The translations under genes were made by a program, and so were the position numbers. The notes under the pieces are model-generated. The model saw only the letters and a list, made by a program, of their open reading frames with translations, was not told where the DNA came from and searched no databases. Of a stretch of DNA of 64,000 nucleotides, positions 8,840 through 19,928 are shown piece by piece. Each line of letters starts with the position of its first letter. Within the stretch, counting starts at the first letter, position 1. This DNA comes from Lacrimispora xylanisolvens (GTDB lineage: Bacteria > Bacillota > Clostridia > Lachnospirales > Lachnospiraceae), in the NCBI GenBank assembly GCA_017084465.1, contig CP070896.1, positions 682,001 to 746,000 on the forward strand. Direction: 5' to 3'.

Positions 8840-10413
8840 CTATAACAGAAGATTATGATGCCACTGCCTGATGGTAACCGTATGATTCATAAAATCAAAA
8901 ATAAACCGAACCACAGTATTATCATTTAATACCGAAATAAAACCTTTATTAGAAGACCCGCTTCTGGGATAAGTATCGTGACTGTATGTTGCCGACAATG
9001 TTCCATAGGTTGAAACCGCATAATCATATTCTCCTGCAAAGGGAATCACGACGCTGAGTGCATAGGTGTTATTTCCTATATAATACATGCGGGTGACTTC
9101 GCTGTTAGAATCATTTTTTACCGCCCCCACATACGGCTGAAAACTTCCGTAAACAACCACTCTCTCCGGAAGCTTCATTCCGGTTTCCTCATCATAAACA
9201 TCTTTTGCCCCATAATCAGAGGAATTTTCCGGGTTTGCTTCCACCTCTTTCAAGGCTTCCTCCGATTCCCATATCCTTTTATTGTCTCCTCCTGACTAAA
9301 TCCCATGGGGCAGTCGGACTTTTCTGATTGATCTGATAATAATCCTGCACGTCCATCTGCTCGTTGTCGCCCCGCTTCATGGTTACGGCTGCCGCATCTA
9401 AGGTACGGCGGAATGGTATTTCGAAAAAAGCGTGATTAACAACTGACCATAAAGCGGTATATTCCAGGAATTTACTCTGGGCTTCTTGGGATTGGTTGGC
9501 AAACCAGCCAATCTGATCATATCCCCACCAGTCACTCCATGCCCGTTTCTCCTTCGTCACACTGGCAAAGTCGTCTATCACTTTTCCTCCCCAGTTATCA
9601 TACTCCATGAGATATGGCATGGATTTTAATTCAAATCCGTTTGGATTTAATCCGCCTTCACTAAACCCTTCCTTTACCAGTACCAGTCTTTCCCCCTCCC
9701 GGTCTGTCACCGGATATCTGGTGTAGGGCATGGCATGATAATCCAGCAATAGTTTCCCTCTTATGCTGATGCCATGGCTGTGTGCATCCAGTAACACCAG
9801 GTGCCTCCTGGCATTTTTTCTGGCGTAGGCCCGTATCATTTCCATTAATTCACCCATTTTCACCATTCCCCGGTCATCTGCTGTGTATAAATGAATCTGA
9901 CCCATGTGAAGTGCCTCATAGCCTGCGTCAATATACCGTACCGCACGGTAATAAAACCACAGTCTCGTCTCCAGCTGGGTAATATCCGGTAGCGCACCAT
10001 CATCTTCCCACCAGAACCCCTCCGGGGCCTTTGGAAAACGCATCCGTTCGAAAGAAAAGCTTCTGTTTTCAGATTCCATTCCAAAAGCTTCAAAAACACA
10101 AGCTGGGATGGGAATTGTTTCTAAAGGTCTGTATACTGCCTCAAAAATGCAGGCCTGCAGAATGATTTCCGGATCAATATCATGAACCTTTTCCGCAAGT
10201 TCCTCAGACTTTCTGAAATGCTCTTCTTCATCCCAAATCCGGATACCAGTAACCAGATGCCCTGCCAAGAAACTTGATACCCAGATTTTTAATGGCTCTT
10301 AAATCATCATTCATTGTTTTGGTATGAATTAAAAAGGCTGCCGATGCCGCTCTGGAGAGATAGTTTTTAAGCACATCCAGTTCAATTACAGTATCAAAGG
10401 TGTAGTTCTTCAT
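8840..10413 (-). CDS. Unrecognised protein of the mannoside operon, two frameshifts; possible glycoside hydrolase
   Basis: Three overlapping frames join into one protein of about 523 residues. The breaks are near 10268 (one extra T before the K-F-L-A-G-H segment) and near 9285 (after A-P-W-D-L, continuing S-G-G-D-N-K-R-I-W). The first ~420 residues alternate predicted beta strands and helices, with Glu, Asp, His and Trp rich segments such as ILQACIFEAVYRP, LLDAHSHG and LMEYDNWGG, which look like strand ends of a TIM-barrel enzyme. The last ~110 residues look like a beta-sandwich. There is no signal peptide or membrane segment. It starts at ATG 10411-10413, overlapping the GH125 stop by four bases, so it is the last gene of the operon. 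I do not recognise the family; a role in mannoside breakdown is inferred from context. Confidence 0.55.
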
Positions 10414-11705
10414 AATTCCACCCCATAGTTCTTCATCACGAACAGCGCAAAAAGTGAATCAGCCCACGCAAACCAGTCTCTGGTATATTCGGACGGATTG
10501 TCACAAAAGAAGCTTTCATGCATGACTCTGGTGCCGCCGCGGGTATCTAAAATTTGGGACAGTAGTTCTTCTCTTTTTTTGGGATCCTTCTCCGTCAGAC
10601 CTTCCATAATTAATGCGATATGCCAGATATAGCGGTCCGGCGTATGAGGACTTCCCACTCCCTGTCCATATATTCCTTTAAAATAGTACGGATTCCTGCT
10701 ACTTAACAGAAATCTTCTTGTATTCTCATAGATCTCACTTACTTCTGTTTCAAACTTTAGCCACGGAATGGAGAGAAGGCTGGGAACATTGGCATCATCC
10801 ATCAGGTTATAATGACCATACCCGTCTGTCTCATATGCATAAATATTCCCGTATTCAGGGTCTTTTACAATACCAAACTTGCGGATTCCCTCTTCTATTT
10901 CATTTCTAAGACCGCGGGCAGAATCTGCAAGGTCTAAATCCTGATAGATGTTTTTGGAATACGTTTCTATATGTTTTAGTACCACTGAAGCAAACATATT
11001 AGAAGGAATTAAGTAACCGTATCTGCATGCATCATCACTGGGGCGAAAGCCGGACCAGGTCATACCTGTATATGCCGTAGGCGTACCTTTTCCTCCTTCC
11101 GGAAGTGTATCCGAAGGCGGGCAGTTTCTTCGTTCAAATCGGTACGTGGAGTCTTTGTCATGATTCTGCTCTCTTTTCCATAAGGAAACAATCTGTAAGA
11201 GACCCTGTTTCACCTCATTTGTAAATATCTCCTGATCTCCGGTCATTTCAAAATATTCATGTAACAGCCATACCGGATAGCAGAGAGAATCCACTTCATA
11301 TTTTCTTTCCCAGTTCCAGGGTGTGGAGTCGGTAATATCCTCATCCCAGCAGTTCCCGTTTGCCTCCTCATTAAACGCGTTGGCATATGGATCGATGAGA
11401 ATATAACGGAACTGCCTTTTTATCAGACCCCGTACCAGTTCTGCCAGTATGGGGTATCTCTTCAAAAACGGCAGATAATGAATCACCTGAGCGGAAGAAT
11501 CCCGAAGCCACATTGCGTGAATGTCTCCGGTTATTACAAACACTTCTCCATTTTCCAGAAATCGGACTGTTGTTTTGGCTGTGGTCTGAAAGCATTTCTC
11601 GAAAGTCTGAAGTAAATCCTCATTCACAGGCTGCTTATTTTTAATAGTTTCAGCAATCTCTTCCACCGCTTGGTTTAATAATCTCTGTTTTTCTTCCAGC
11701 TTCAT
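10410..11705 (-). CDS. GH125 exo-alpha-1,6-mannosidase
   Basis: The 431-residue protein matches the GH125 family, whose characterised members (from Streptococcus pneumoniae and Clostridium perfringens) remove non-reducing alpha-1,6-linked mannose by an inverting mechanism. The family signature DIHAMWLRDSSAQV is at about residues 61-74, followed by the acidic and aromatic segments NCWDEDITDSTPWNW, TGMTWSGFRPSDDACRYGY and NLMDDANVPSLL expected around the active site. No signal peptide is present, so it acts on imported oligosaccharides. AGGAGG precedes the start ATG. It is 22 bases downstream of the GH38 gene, and GH38 plus GH125 is a known pairing for trimming high-mannose N-glycans. The frame is intact. 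Confidence 0.93.
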   Translation of the reverse strand: MKLEEKQRLLNQAVEEIAETIKNKQPVNEDLLQTFEKCFQTTAKTTVRFLENGEVFVITGDIHAMWLRDSSAQVIHYLPFLKRYPILAELVRGLIKRQFRYILIDPYANAFNEEANGNCWDEDITDSTPWNWERKYEVDSLCYPVWLLHEYFEMTGDQEIFTNEVKQGLLQIVSLWKREQNHDKDSTYRFERRNCPPSDTLPEGGKGTPTAYTGMTWSGFRPSDDACRYGYLIPSNMFASVVLKHIETYSKNIYQDLDLADSARGLRNEIEEGIRKFGIVKDPEYGNIYAYETDGYGHYNLMDDANVPSLLSIPWLKFETEVSEIYENTRRFLLSSRNPYYFKGIYGQGVGSPHTPDRYIWHIALIMEGLTEKDPKKREELLSQILDTRGGTRVMHESFFCDNPSEYTRDWFAWADSLFALFVMKNYGVEL

Positions 11706-11727
11706 ACTGCCTCCTGTCCTATGGTTG

Positions 11728-14700
11728 TTAATTAAATCTGACTAAAATAGTTTTTATCTCATAAGGCGTAAAATCCAGTCTGACCGGTCCGCTTTTAAAT
11801 TCTTCTGTGGCCCGTTCCATTAAATCACATTGGCACCAGGAAGAGATATTGAGTGCGCTTGTCAGTACTGCACTCACTCTTGCCCCTGCAAATTCATGGA
11901 ACCGTAAAACGATATCCTGAGAATGCTCTGCCTGTTTGATGCAGTCAGCAACAATATAGTCACTATCAAGATGAAACAGACTTCCTGCCGTGATCTTTGG
12001 TGCACCAGAGACTGCTATAATGGGATTGTTTAAATCAAAGGATTCCTGTTCCAGTCCGGAATCGTACCATTCTTCCATATGAGGATAGAGAGAATAGGTA
12101 AATTCATGCAACCCTAAATCCGCGGCATAATCGGGATCTGTTGCCGATTTAATTAAAGTTAAACGCATGGTATCCTCATAGATATCATGACCATACTTGC
12201 AGTCATTTAAGAGCGCCACTCCATATCCCGTTTCACTGAAATCCATCCACTTATGGGCAACTACTTCAAATCTGGCGGCTTCCCAGCTGTCATTTCTTGT
12301 TATTCTGCGTCTGATGTTTCCATACTGAATATCAAATCTGGCGTCAATGCTTCTGATGCCTACAGGAAATGCCGTCTTTAACAGTTTCTGGCGCTCTTCC
12401 CATATAATCCTGGTTTTAAAGTCAATCCGTTTCTTTTCATGGTAAAGACACATGGTTTGTGAGATTGTGGATTTGTGATAGCCCCAGGAGAATGTAATCC
12501 AGATACCAAGTGGATTTACTTCTGTACGAACCTCTTTTAAATCCCTGATCTCTTCCATCTTATTTCCATACGTCGGTTCCAGCTCCCATGCGTCAAAGCA
12601 TCTTGGCTTGTCTTCAAATACCTGCAAGACATTGCCCCTCTTCCCTTTTGAAAGAATATCCCTGCCTGCTTCCTTATCATAAATTTCCGTCAGCTGCCCC
12701 CACTCATTCCAGGCAACGCGGTAATATCTGGTTTCAGCCTGACGGGAACTATCCAGTGTGCTTATATGACTGGAATCCTGACCAGCGTAATCCACTTCCA
12801 AAGAAGCCGTATCCCGGTACAGAGTCACAAAAGAAAACGGAGCCATGTCCTTAACCAGAACCTGTGATACCCCATCCTTGTATAACTGCCAAGAAGCTGT
12901 CCATTTTCATCCCGGAAACGGTCGCCGTCAGAGGTTTCAGAAATCATGACAACAGAGCTCCTCTTCCAGTTTGAATTATTCCATACCGTATAAACCCCTG
13001 GTTTTTCCACGTACAGCGCCTGACTGATCTCATTTTCTATCTCAGCAAGAAGCTGACAGGCCTTTTCGTATTCCACATGGCTGTCCTCATACACTTCCCT
13101 GATAGAGGAACCAGGCAAAATATCATGAAATTGCTGGCAGAGAACAATTTTCCAGGCTTTTTGCAGCCTTTCTCTGTCATAGGCAATACCGCCCCACTCT
13201 TTTGCCAGAACAGAACGTATCTCTGTGTTCCGAAGGTAAAATTCCATCTTCCGGTTCATTTTCTTATTGTATGCCTGGGAGGTGTAGGTTCCTCTGTGAA
13301 ACTCCAGATAAAGTTCCCCATCCCAGACCGGCAGGTTTCCTTCCATTTCATTTCGTTCTACATTTTCTCGCAGCCTTCTGAAATACTCCGTTGCACTCTC
13401 AAACTGTACTTGGGGAATCCCTGGAATCTTATTTAAATGTTTCAGTGTCTCTATCATATCACGGTTTGGCCCGCCGCCGCCATCTCCATATCCATATGAA
13501 ATAAGAAGATCCCGGTTTAAGTCTTTATTTTTATAGTTATCCCATACCCCTTTGACAGCGTAGGGTCTGGTATCTCCATTGTAGGTATAGGAATCGGAAT
13601 CCTGATCGGTAGTGGTGACGAAATGAGCTGTAATCTCCGTCCCGTCAATCCCCTTCCAAAGGAAGGTATCAAAGGGCAGACGGTTGGTATCATTCCAACT
13701 GATCTTGGTGGTCATAAATGCTTCCACTCCTGCCTTTTCAGAATCTGTGGAAGCGCCCAGGAATACCCGAAGACATCCGGAAGCCAGAGGAATTCACTCT
13801 CATACTCAAACTCTTCCTGAAAGAAATTTTTACCCACAAGGATCTGTCTTACAATGGACTCGCCGCTTACCAGGTTACAGTCGCATTCCACCCACATGGC
13901 TCCGGCAGGTTCCCATTTGCCTTCTTTAACACGCTTTTTAATGAAGTCATATATATCCGGATAATCCTCTTTGATAAATTCATAAAGCTGAGCCTGGGAC
14001 TGAAGAAATTGATAATGGTCATAGCGGTCCATCATTCGATTTACCGTAGAAAATGAGCGGGCAGCCTTTTCTCTCGTATGGCGAAGCCTCCACAGCCACG
14101 CCACATCGATGTGGGTATGTCCCAGCATGCTGACCTTTATGTCCGGTTTCCCCTGCCCTTTCATCTTCCCGTTTAAGTATTCATATGCTTTCTTTATGCT
14201 TTCATAAAAGCGTTCCGTACCCGGTTCTGTATAATCAATAAAACCAAAGGCTTTTACAAGCATATTCAGCATCCACTCTCTATACTCGTTGCCAGAATCT
14301 AAAATATCATAAGTTTCCAGCACATTTCTCGCCAGAAAGTAAAAATCATCGGCATCATGGTCAAGCACCCCGTATTGGGCACGAACCAGTTCCATAACCA
14401 TATCCTTTGGAACTCCGCCTCCATTTAAGCCAGACCAGAGGCGGAATTTTAAATCCAGCAAAGCTCCGTTTTCTTTTACCTGATAAAAGACCTCTTTGTG
14501 GTTTCCGTCCACTCCCTGATACGGTTTTCCATTTAAATAAAGAAGACTTTCAAAATGGCTGTTATTACCGGTTCCTTCTGGAACTCCAAAATCAAAAATG
14601 CCGACTACCTCTTCATCCATAAGTTCTGCTGGCACAGTAAGTCTGGTGCAAAGCCAGTTATACTGATCCCAGCCTTTCCACCGAAACCCCTGTTCAATTT

Positions 14701-14854
14701 CCACGGGTTCACCCACAGGCGTTCTGTTTCCTGTTATCCCATTATCCTCATACCAGAAAATATGGTCAAAACTCTTCAGATTTTTATAACGTAACTCCGC
14801 CAGTTCTTCAATGAGATGGCAGATCCGGTCTCTGTTGTGTAAATCAAATGCCAT
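11728..14854 (-). CDS. GH38 alpha-mannosidase, two frameshifts
   Basis: A retaining, zinc-dependent alpha-mannosidase of about 1041 residues, the usual bacterial GH38 length. The N-terminal domain (1-240) precedes the catalytic barrel, which has the zinc motif HTHIDVAWLWR (about 246-256), MWVECDCNLVSGES (320-333, with Asp325 the likely nucleophile) and WLPDVFGYSWALPQIL (357-372). The remainder contains the GH38 middle domain and beta-rich C terminus. Frames break near 13725 (four A where five restore L-K-K-A-G-V-E-A-F) and near 12880 (one base short before W-Q-L-Y-K-D-G-V-S). No signal peptide is seen. ATG 14854 has AGGAGG five bases upstream. The breaks are consistent with base-calling errors. 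Confidence 0.92.
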
Positions 14855-14863
14855 GGCAGCCTC

Positions 14864-16217
14864 CTAAATCCCTCCGTAAGCTAAGTCATATTCCTCAACC
14901 AGTAACTTTGCCAGTGAATAGGAATTAACCAGCGGATGTAATGTGAGCGCCCTGACTGCGGTTTCCTTCGAATGATTTTTTATCGCTTCCACCGTCAGTT
15001 TTTCATACATTTTAATCAGTCTGATCAGCAAATAGCAATGCTCCGGTACCTTTCCTACAGGCACAGGTATGATCCCATTTTTAGATACATGGCAGGTCAC
15101 CTCGATAACGTCCTGATCCTCCAGTCCTTCAATACAGCCATTATTTGGGACAGACAGTACCAATTCCCGTCCTTCTTCGCTTTGCAGACCTTCAATACAG
15201 TCCAGCATAACACCGGCATATCCCATGCCATCCGGCACTTCCAGTTCTCCCTTTTTGATGGGTTCCTTTTTATCATGTCCGGTTTCAATGCTCATATAGG
15301 ATTCTTCCCTCAGTGCCATGTAATACAGAAATACCTGAAGTGCTTCCTCCGGAGACTTTTCTATATCCATTTGTTTGAGTTCCTCCATCATTCGGCAATT
15401 TACCGATTCAATAGACTTTCCTCTTGTTTCACCAGACTTTTTTATGTTATTAAGAGCCTTTTCCCTATGATAATAATAGTAGAGATACTCATTGGGCAAA
15501 TACCCCATTGATCTTAAAAGTTCGGGATCAAAGATAGAGAATTCCTGCACGCTATTTAAAAAAAAGATTCATCAGACAGAAGTTCCTGCAAAATCTCCCG
15601 TCCCTCCACTTTCACACTCTGTATCCATGATAAATGATTCAGTCCGAAAAATTCCACAGAAAGCTGATCCTGAGTCACACCCAGCTGCTTTGCCATACGG
15701 AATTTGGTGCTGCTGGGAGCATCGCAGATTCCTATGATCCGCTCATATCCAGCATTTTTCAAAGCCTGTGTTACCAGCCCGGAAGGGTTGGTAAAATTAA
15801 AGATCCAGGCATGGGGAGCATGGGTTTTAATCAGTTCGCAGTATTCCATTAAAACAGGAATGGTGCGCACAGCCATGGAAAAGCCTCCGGCTCCTGTTGT
15901 TTCCTGACCAATAACTCCGGCATTTAAGGCAATTTCCTCATCAACAACTCTGGAATGATCTCCGCCTGCCCGGATTGTCGTTACGATATAATCCGCTCCT
16001 TTAATTGCTTCAACCGCATCAAAAGAGGTACTGACTTTCAACCCCTGTCCCCGCCGAACTACAACATGGCGGCACAAACGGCTAATGATCTCCAGTTTTC
16101 CCTGTCAGTATCATATAACACCACTTCATCTATATTTAATTTCTTATAACGATCAAGAAGACCATTTATAAAAATGACTGTTCTTACTCCTGCTCCACCG
16201 ATTACTGTGATCTTCAT
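14864..16217 (-). CDS. GH4 family glycosidase (6-phospho-glycosidase type), two frameshifts
   Basis: GH4 enzymes cleave glycosides, often 6-phosphorylated, by an NAD+ and divalent-metal-dependent redox-assisted mechanism. The N terminus is a Rossmann nucleotide site (ITVIGGAGVRT), followed by TNPSGLVTQA, GICDAPSST and FFGLNHLSW, all typical of GH4. Joined length is about 451 residues, normal for the family. The first break is near 16097 (four A where five give D-R-E-K-L-E-I-I-S) and the second near 15557 (eight T where nine restore F-F-L-N-S-V-Q-E). The start ATG 16215-16217 directly abuts the TAA of the PfkB gene. Whether the substrate is phosphorylated is unclear, since no PTS is present here; the adjacent PfkB kinase could supply a phosphate. 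Confidence 0.88.
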
Positions 16218-17169
16218 TTAGTCATCCTGCCTTTCATCCTGTTGTTTTATAAAATGATACAGCTCCTTTTCCGTTGGAAAGGCTGTATTGCCTCCATATG
16301 CTGTTACAGACATGGCACCGCAGGCATTGGCAATCCTCAGACATTGTTCCATGGTCTCGCCCTTTAAAAATCCATAAACGAAGCCTGCATTAAAGGAATC
16401 ACCGGCTCCGGTAGTATCAACTGCACTTACCATATAGGGGTGAGACTTTGTGATCACACCATTCTTTGCACCAATGGACCCGCTCTTTCCCAGCTTAATT
16501 ACTGCCATGGCGCATTGCCTTGAAAAATCCAAAGCAGCCTCTTCGGCATTCAGCCCTCTTGTATAATGATATGCTTCCGTTTCATTCATAAACAGGATAT
16601 CTATGAAAGGAAGCAGTTCATAAATACCCTCATACCACTCCCCTGTTTCATCCCATCCCACATCAAAGCTGACTGTGGCAGAACTGATTTCCCTGATCTT
16701 TTTAAGAAGCATTATAAATTGAAGGTGATTGCGGCTGCCAGCATAAGAAGTCAGATGAATATGCCCCGCATCTTTTACTCCTTCAAAATCAATTGCCTCT
16801 AAGTTCCATTCCTCATTGGTTCCCCTGTAGGTGAGAAAGGAACGATCCTTTTCATTGGTAAAACTTAAAGAGATTCCTGTTTTATTCTTCTGCGATGTAC
16901 CCAAAAAAGGTACAGTCTACATGGCTGCGTTTCAGTTCCTCACGAAGCCATGCTCCATGGCAGTCCGCTCCCACACTTCCCTGAAAAGCCGGGGTTAACC
17001 CCAGCTTTCCAAGTCCTAACGCAAACAGTGCTGCTCCGCCGCCCGGATAAACATTCATGTCTTCTACCACATGCTCCTGGCCGGCACCGGGAAACTGCTC
17101 CACTCCCGGTATTACAATATCCACATTTATATCTCCATAAATAAATACATCCCACTTTTTTCCTGTCAT
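16218..17169 (-). CDS. PfkB-family carbohydrate kinase, one frameshift
   Basis: A ribokinase-like sugar kinase of about 316 residues. It opens with YGDINVDIVIPG and the glycine-rich MNVYPGGGAALFALGLG segment, and carries the second PfkB signature DTTGAGDSFNAGF with the catalytic Asp and anion hole. The frame breaks near 16896-16901: six T where five give D-C-T-F-L-G-T-S-Q. The start ATG has GGAGGG upstream. It lies between the ABC permease and GH4 genes, so its likely job is to phosphorylate a sugar or sugar derivative released from the imported glycan. The exact substrate cannot be told from sequence. Confidence 0.85.
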
Positions 17170-17194
17170 GGAACCCTCCGTCTGTCAGCCTGAT

Positions 17195-18116
17195 TTACTC
17201 TTTTACAGCTCCGATCATGGCCCCTTTTGTGAAATACTTCTGCGCAAAGGGATACACACATAAAATAGGAACTGTTGTTATGATAACTGCCGCCATCTTA
17301 AGAGAATCTGAGGTGACAGAATTGGTATTCTGGGCAATTGCCTGAGCCACCGAGGTTACCTCTTTGTTTGCCATGGCTCTGGTAAGCATTTGCTGTAAAA
17401 CGGTCTGTACCGGCCACAGCCGGCTGCTTCTCATATAAAATGCACCGGAAAACCAGTCGTTCCAGTGGTTAACTGCCGTGTATAATCCCACGACTGCAAT
17501 GACCGGCTTGCTTAAAGGCAATACGATTCTGGTGAAAATTCCAAAATATCCACAGCCGTCAAGCTTTGCAGATTCCTCCAGACTCTCCGGTATGCTTTCA
17601 AAAAAGGTTCTCATCATCAACAGGTATGTAACGCTTACCAGACCAGGAACAACATAAACACTGAAATGATCCACCAGTCCCAGCCTGTTGTACTGAATAT
17701 AAGTAGGGATCATCCCTCCCCCCAAACAGCATGGTAAAGGTAATCAGCATAGTAAGGATCTTTCTGCCCGGCAGTTCCTTTTCCTTTAACGCATATGCGG
17801 CAAAGGAGGTAACAGTTAGGCTGGCAGCTGTTCCAATTACAGTTCTTGCTATGGTAATCATATAAGCCTTGGTTATGGTTCCATCCTTAAATACCTGTTT
17901 ATAATTGTCCAGGGTAAACATTCTGGGCCAGAAATAAATGCCACCTTTTGCCGCATCCTTTCCGTCATTAAAAGACAGAGCGGCAATATTTAAACAGGGC
18001 AGGATGATGGCAAGGCACAGTCCTATGACCACGCAATAGATTAAAACCTGAATCACCTGTTCCGATCTGCCTGATTTTATTTTACTGCGTCTGTTCACAG
18101 CCTCTTTTGCTTTCAT
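17195..18116 (-). CDS. Carbohydrate ABC transporter permease (LplC/YtcP-like), one frameshift
   Basis: Inner-membrane component of a sugar importer, about 306 residues with six predicted membrane segments. The cytoplasmic EAA loop, which contacts the ATPase, is visible as E-E-S-A-K-L-D-G-C-G-Y-F-G-I-F-T-R-I-V-L-P. The frame breaks at about 17712-17717, where six G are read and five would give L-F-G-G-G-M-I-P-T. No ATPase gene is in this operon; LplABC-type systems normally use a shared MsmK-like ATPase encoded elsewhere. The gene is 35 bases downstream of the binding-protein gene. Confidence 0.9.
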
Positions 18117-18151
18117 GTCTGAGCACCCTGCCCTTTCTTTCTCACTGCATT

Positions 18152-19900
18152 TTATTTTTTGTCAAAGTCGATGGATGAAGGATCTTTTTTGTAAAGCTCT
18201 GTTAAATATTCCACAAACTTGTCATTACCGGCTGCTTTTAACTGCTGGCGGAACGATTCCACAATCTTTTTTGCTTCGTCGTCTGTTCCTGCATAAACTG
18301 CCTGAACGATCATTTCCTTATAGTTAAGAAGAGACATCTGTGCTTTCACTTCTGCCATGGAATCGGCTGATAAATATCCGGTTGCATCCAGTCCCGGAAC
18401 CAGTCTGTAGGTAATAGGATAATCCTTTGCTACCTCCACCGCACGTTTAAAGGTTGTGCTGGAATTGGAACCTGGCCGGTTTTCGCCGAAATTATTCATG
18501 TTGTCTAAATTGGTCAAAGCAAAGCTGAAGAATACACAGCCTGTATATCCAAAGCCTGCGCCGATGTTGTTAACCAGGTAATCCTTGTCACCATCATTTA
18601 ATTTCTTTAACGCCTCATCAGTCAGTACCGGTTTTCCATCTTTCATCTCATAGCTTTTCCCCTCTACGCCGTACTGGCAGAGAAGCTGGCCTTCGGGAGT
18701 GGATAAATAATCAAAGAATTTTAAGATTTCTTCCGGTTTTTTTGCATCTGCAGAAATAGCCCACACGCCGTTCTGTTTTTTTCCATGAACTACTTTCGCA
18801 TTATTACCAGTAATATCATCTAACGGTCCAAGGGGTACCCAGTCTTCGGAAGCGTATATAATATCCTGATAATTGTGTACATCTGCCATAATTGCGGAAT
18901 TATGAGATCTGGACACTTCTTCCGCTCTGGTTCCATCCATGGTGAAGAACTCCGGATTCATCAGGCCTTCCGCCAGAAGTTTTCTTAAGTAATTGATTTT
19001 TTCAAATACGTAATCCGTGTCTGCCTCGTGCTTAATCACGCCGTTACTGTCTAAGTTGTAGACATCGCTGACACCCCAGGTAAATCCAGGTACAATATAC
19101 TGCAGTGTATCCGGAGATCCTCCCCAGTATTTCGGTCCAAGTGGATAAACAGAATTTCCGTTAACATCTTTAAAATCTCCGTTTTTAATCTGTACCAGCA
19201 GATCATAGAACTGATCCTGTGTTCTGATCTTAGACGGATCAATTCCAAGCTTATCTACGATCGCTTTTTGAATGTACATCCCGCCTCTGTATGCTGTCTG
19301 TGGATCATAGATTAAAGATCTGTCCTCGGAATCAACCGACAAAGGCAGAATATAAGCAGCACCTTTAAAATCTTCCCGGAATGTAATGTTCTTCTTTGAA
19401 TCATCTGGTAAATATTTGTCTTCCAGGTAATGGCTGTAAACTTTTGTGTCCTTTAATAATCCGGATACATCAGCAAACATTCCTTCCTTTGCTGCCTTTA
19501 AAAGAATAGGAAATTCTTTTCTCGTGGAATCATCCATATAAGAGAAAATCACATCCGGTATGGTTCCAGATGCCAGCTGGGCTGCCATAACATTGGAATC
19601 CTTATCACCAGGAGTATACTGGATATCCAGTTTAATTCCCGTGCGTTTTGTCAGCTCCTTCATAACTTCTGTATTGGCCAGATCCTTTGGCAGACTGTTT
19701 CCGATATCATCAACGTAAGCCTGCACCGTAATGGTACGGTCAGCAATCCATGTATCCGGTTTCCCGGAATTGTCAGAAGTTTTGCTCTCCTCCCCTTTTG
19801 TCCCCTCATTTGCTTTCGAGCTGCAGCCTGTGACTCCCGCTGCGCCCATTGCCACCACTAATGCTCCCGCAAGCAGCCGCTTTCCAATACTTTTCCTCAT
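18152..19900 (-). CDS. ABC transporter solute-binding lipoprotein (LplA/YtcQ-like)
   Basis: Extracellular oligosaccharide-binding lipoprotein of 582 residues. The N terminus is a lipoprotein signal peptide with lipobox V-T-G-C, so Cys26 would be lipidated by Lgt, encoded at 26869-27747 in this window. The size and layout match family 1 binding proteins of the LplA type. I chose ATG 19898-19900 because the sequence just upstream is an AGAGGAGG ribosome-binding site; the in-frame ATG at 19921 would translate that site. It sits between the two permease genes. It probably captures mannose-containing oligosaccharides, inferred from the enzymes downstream. Confidence 0.92.
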   Translation of the reverse strand: MRKSIGKRLLAGALVVAMGAAGVTGCSSKANEGTKGEESKTSDNSGKPDTWIADRTITVQAYVDDIGNSLPKDLANTEVMKELTKRTGIKLDIQYTPGDKDSNVMAAQLASGTIPDVIFSYMDDSTRKEFPILLKAAKEGMFADVSGLLKDTKVYSHYLEDKYLPDDSKKNITFREDFKGAAYILPLSVDSEDRSLIYDPQTAYRGGMYIQKAIVDKLGIDPSKIRTQDQFYDLLVQIKNGDFKDVNGNSVYPLGPKYWGGSPDTLQYIVPGFTWGVSDVYNLDSNGVIKHEADTDYVFEKINYLRKLLAEGLMNPEFFTMDGTRAEEVSRSHNSAIMADVHNYQDIIYASEDWVPLGPLDDITGNNAKVVHGKKQNGVWAISADAKKPEEILKFFDYLSTPEGQLLCQYGVEGKSYEMKDGKPVLTDEALKKLNDGDKDYLVNNIGAGFGYTGCVFFSFALTNLDNMNNFGENRPGSNSSTTFKRAVEVAKDYPITYRLVPGLDATGYLSADSMAEVKAQMSLLNYKEMIVQAVYAGTDDEAKKIVESFRQQLKAAGNDKFVEYLTELYKKDPSSIDFDKK

Positions 19901-19928
19901 AAAAATACCTCCTCTTTTCATCTTTTAT

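Noticed and set aside
14972-15511. Open frame of 179 codons antisense to GH4
   Set aside because: GH4 reading is motif-complete; the antisense frame is a compositional shadow.
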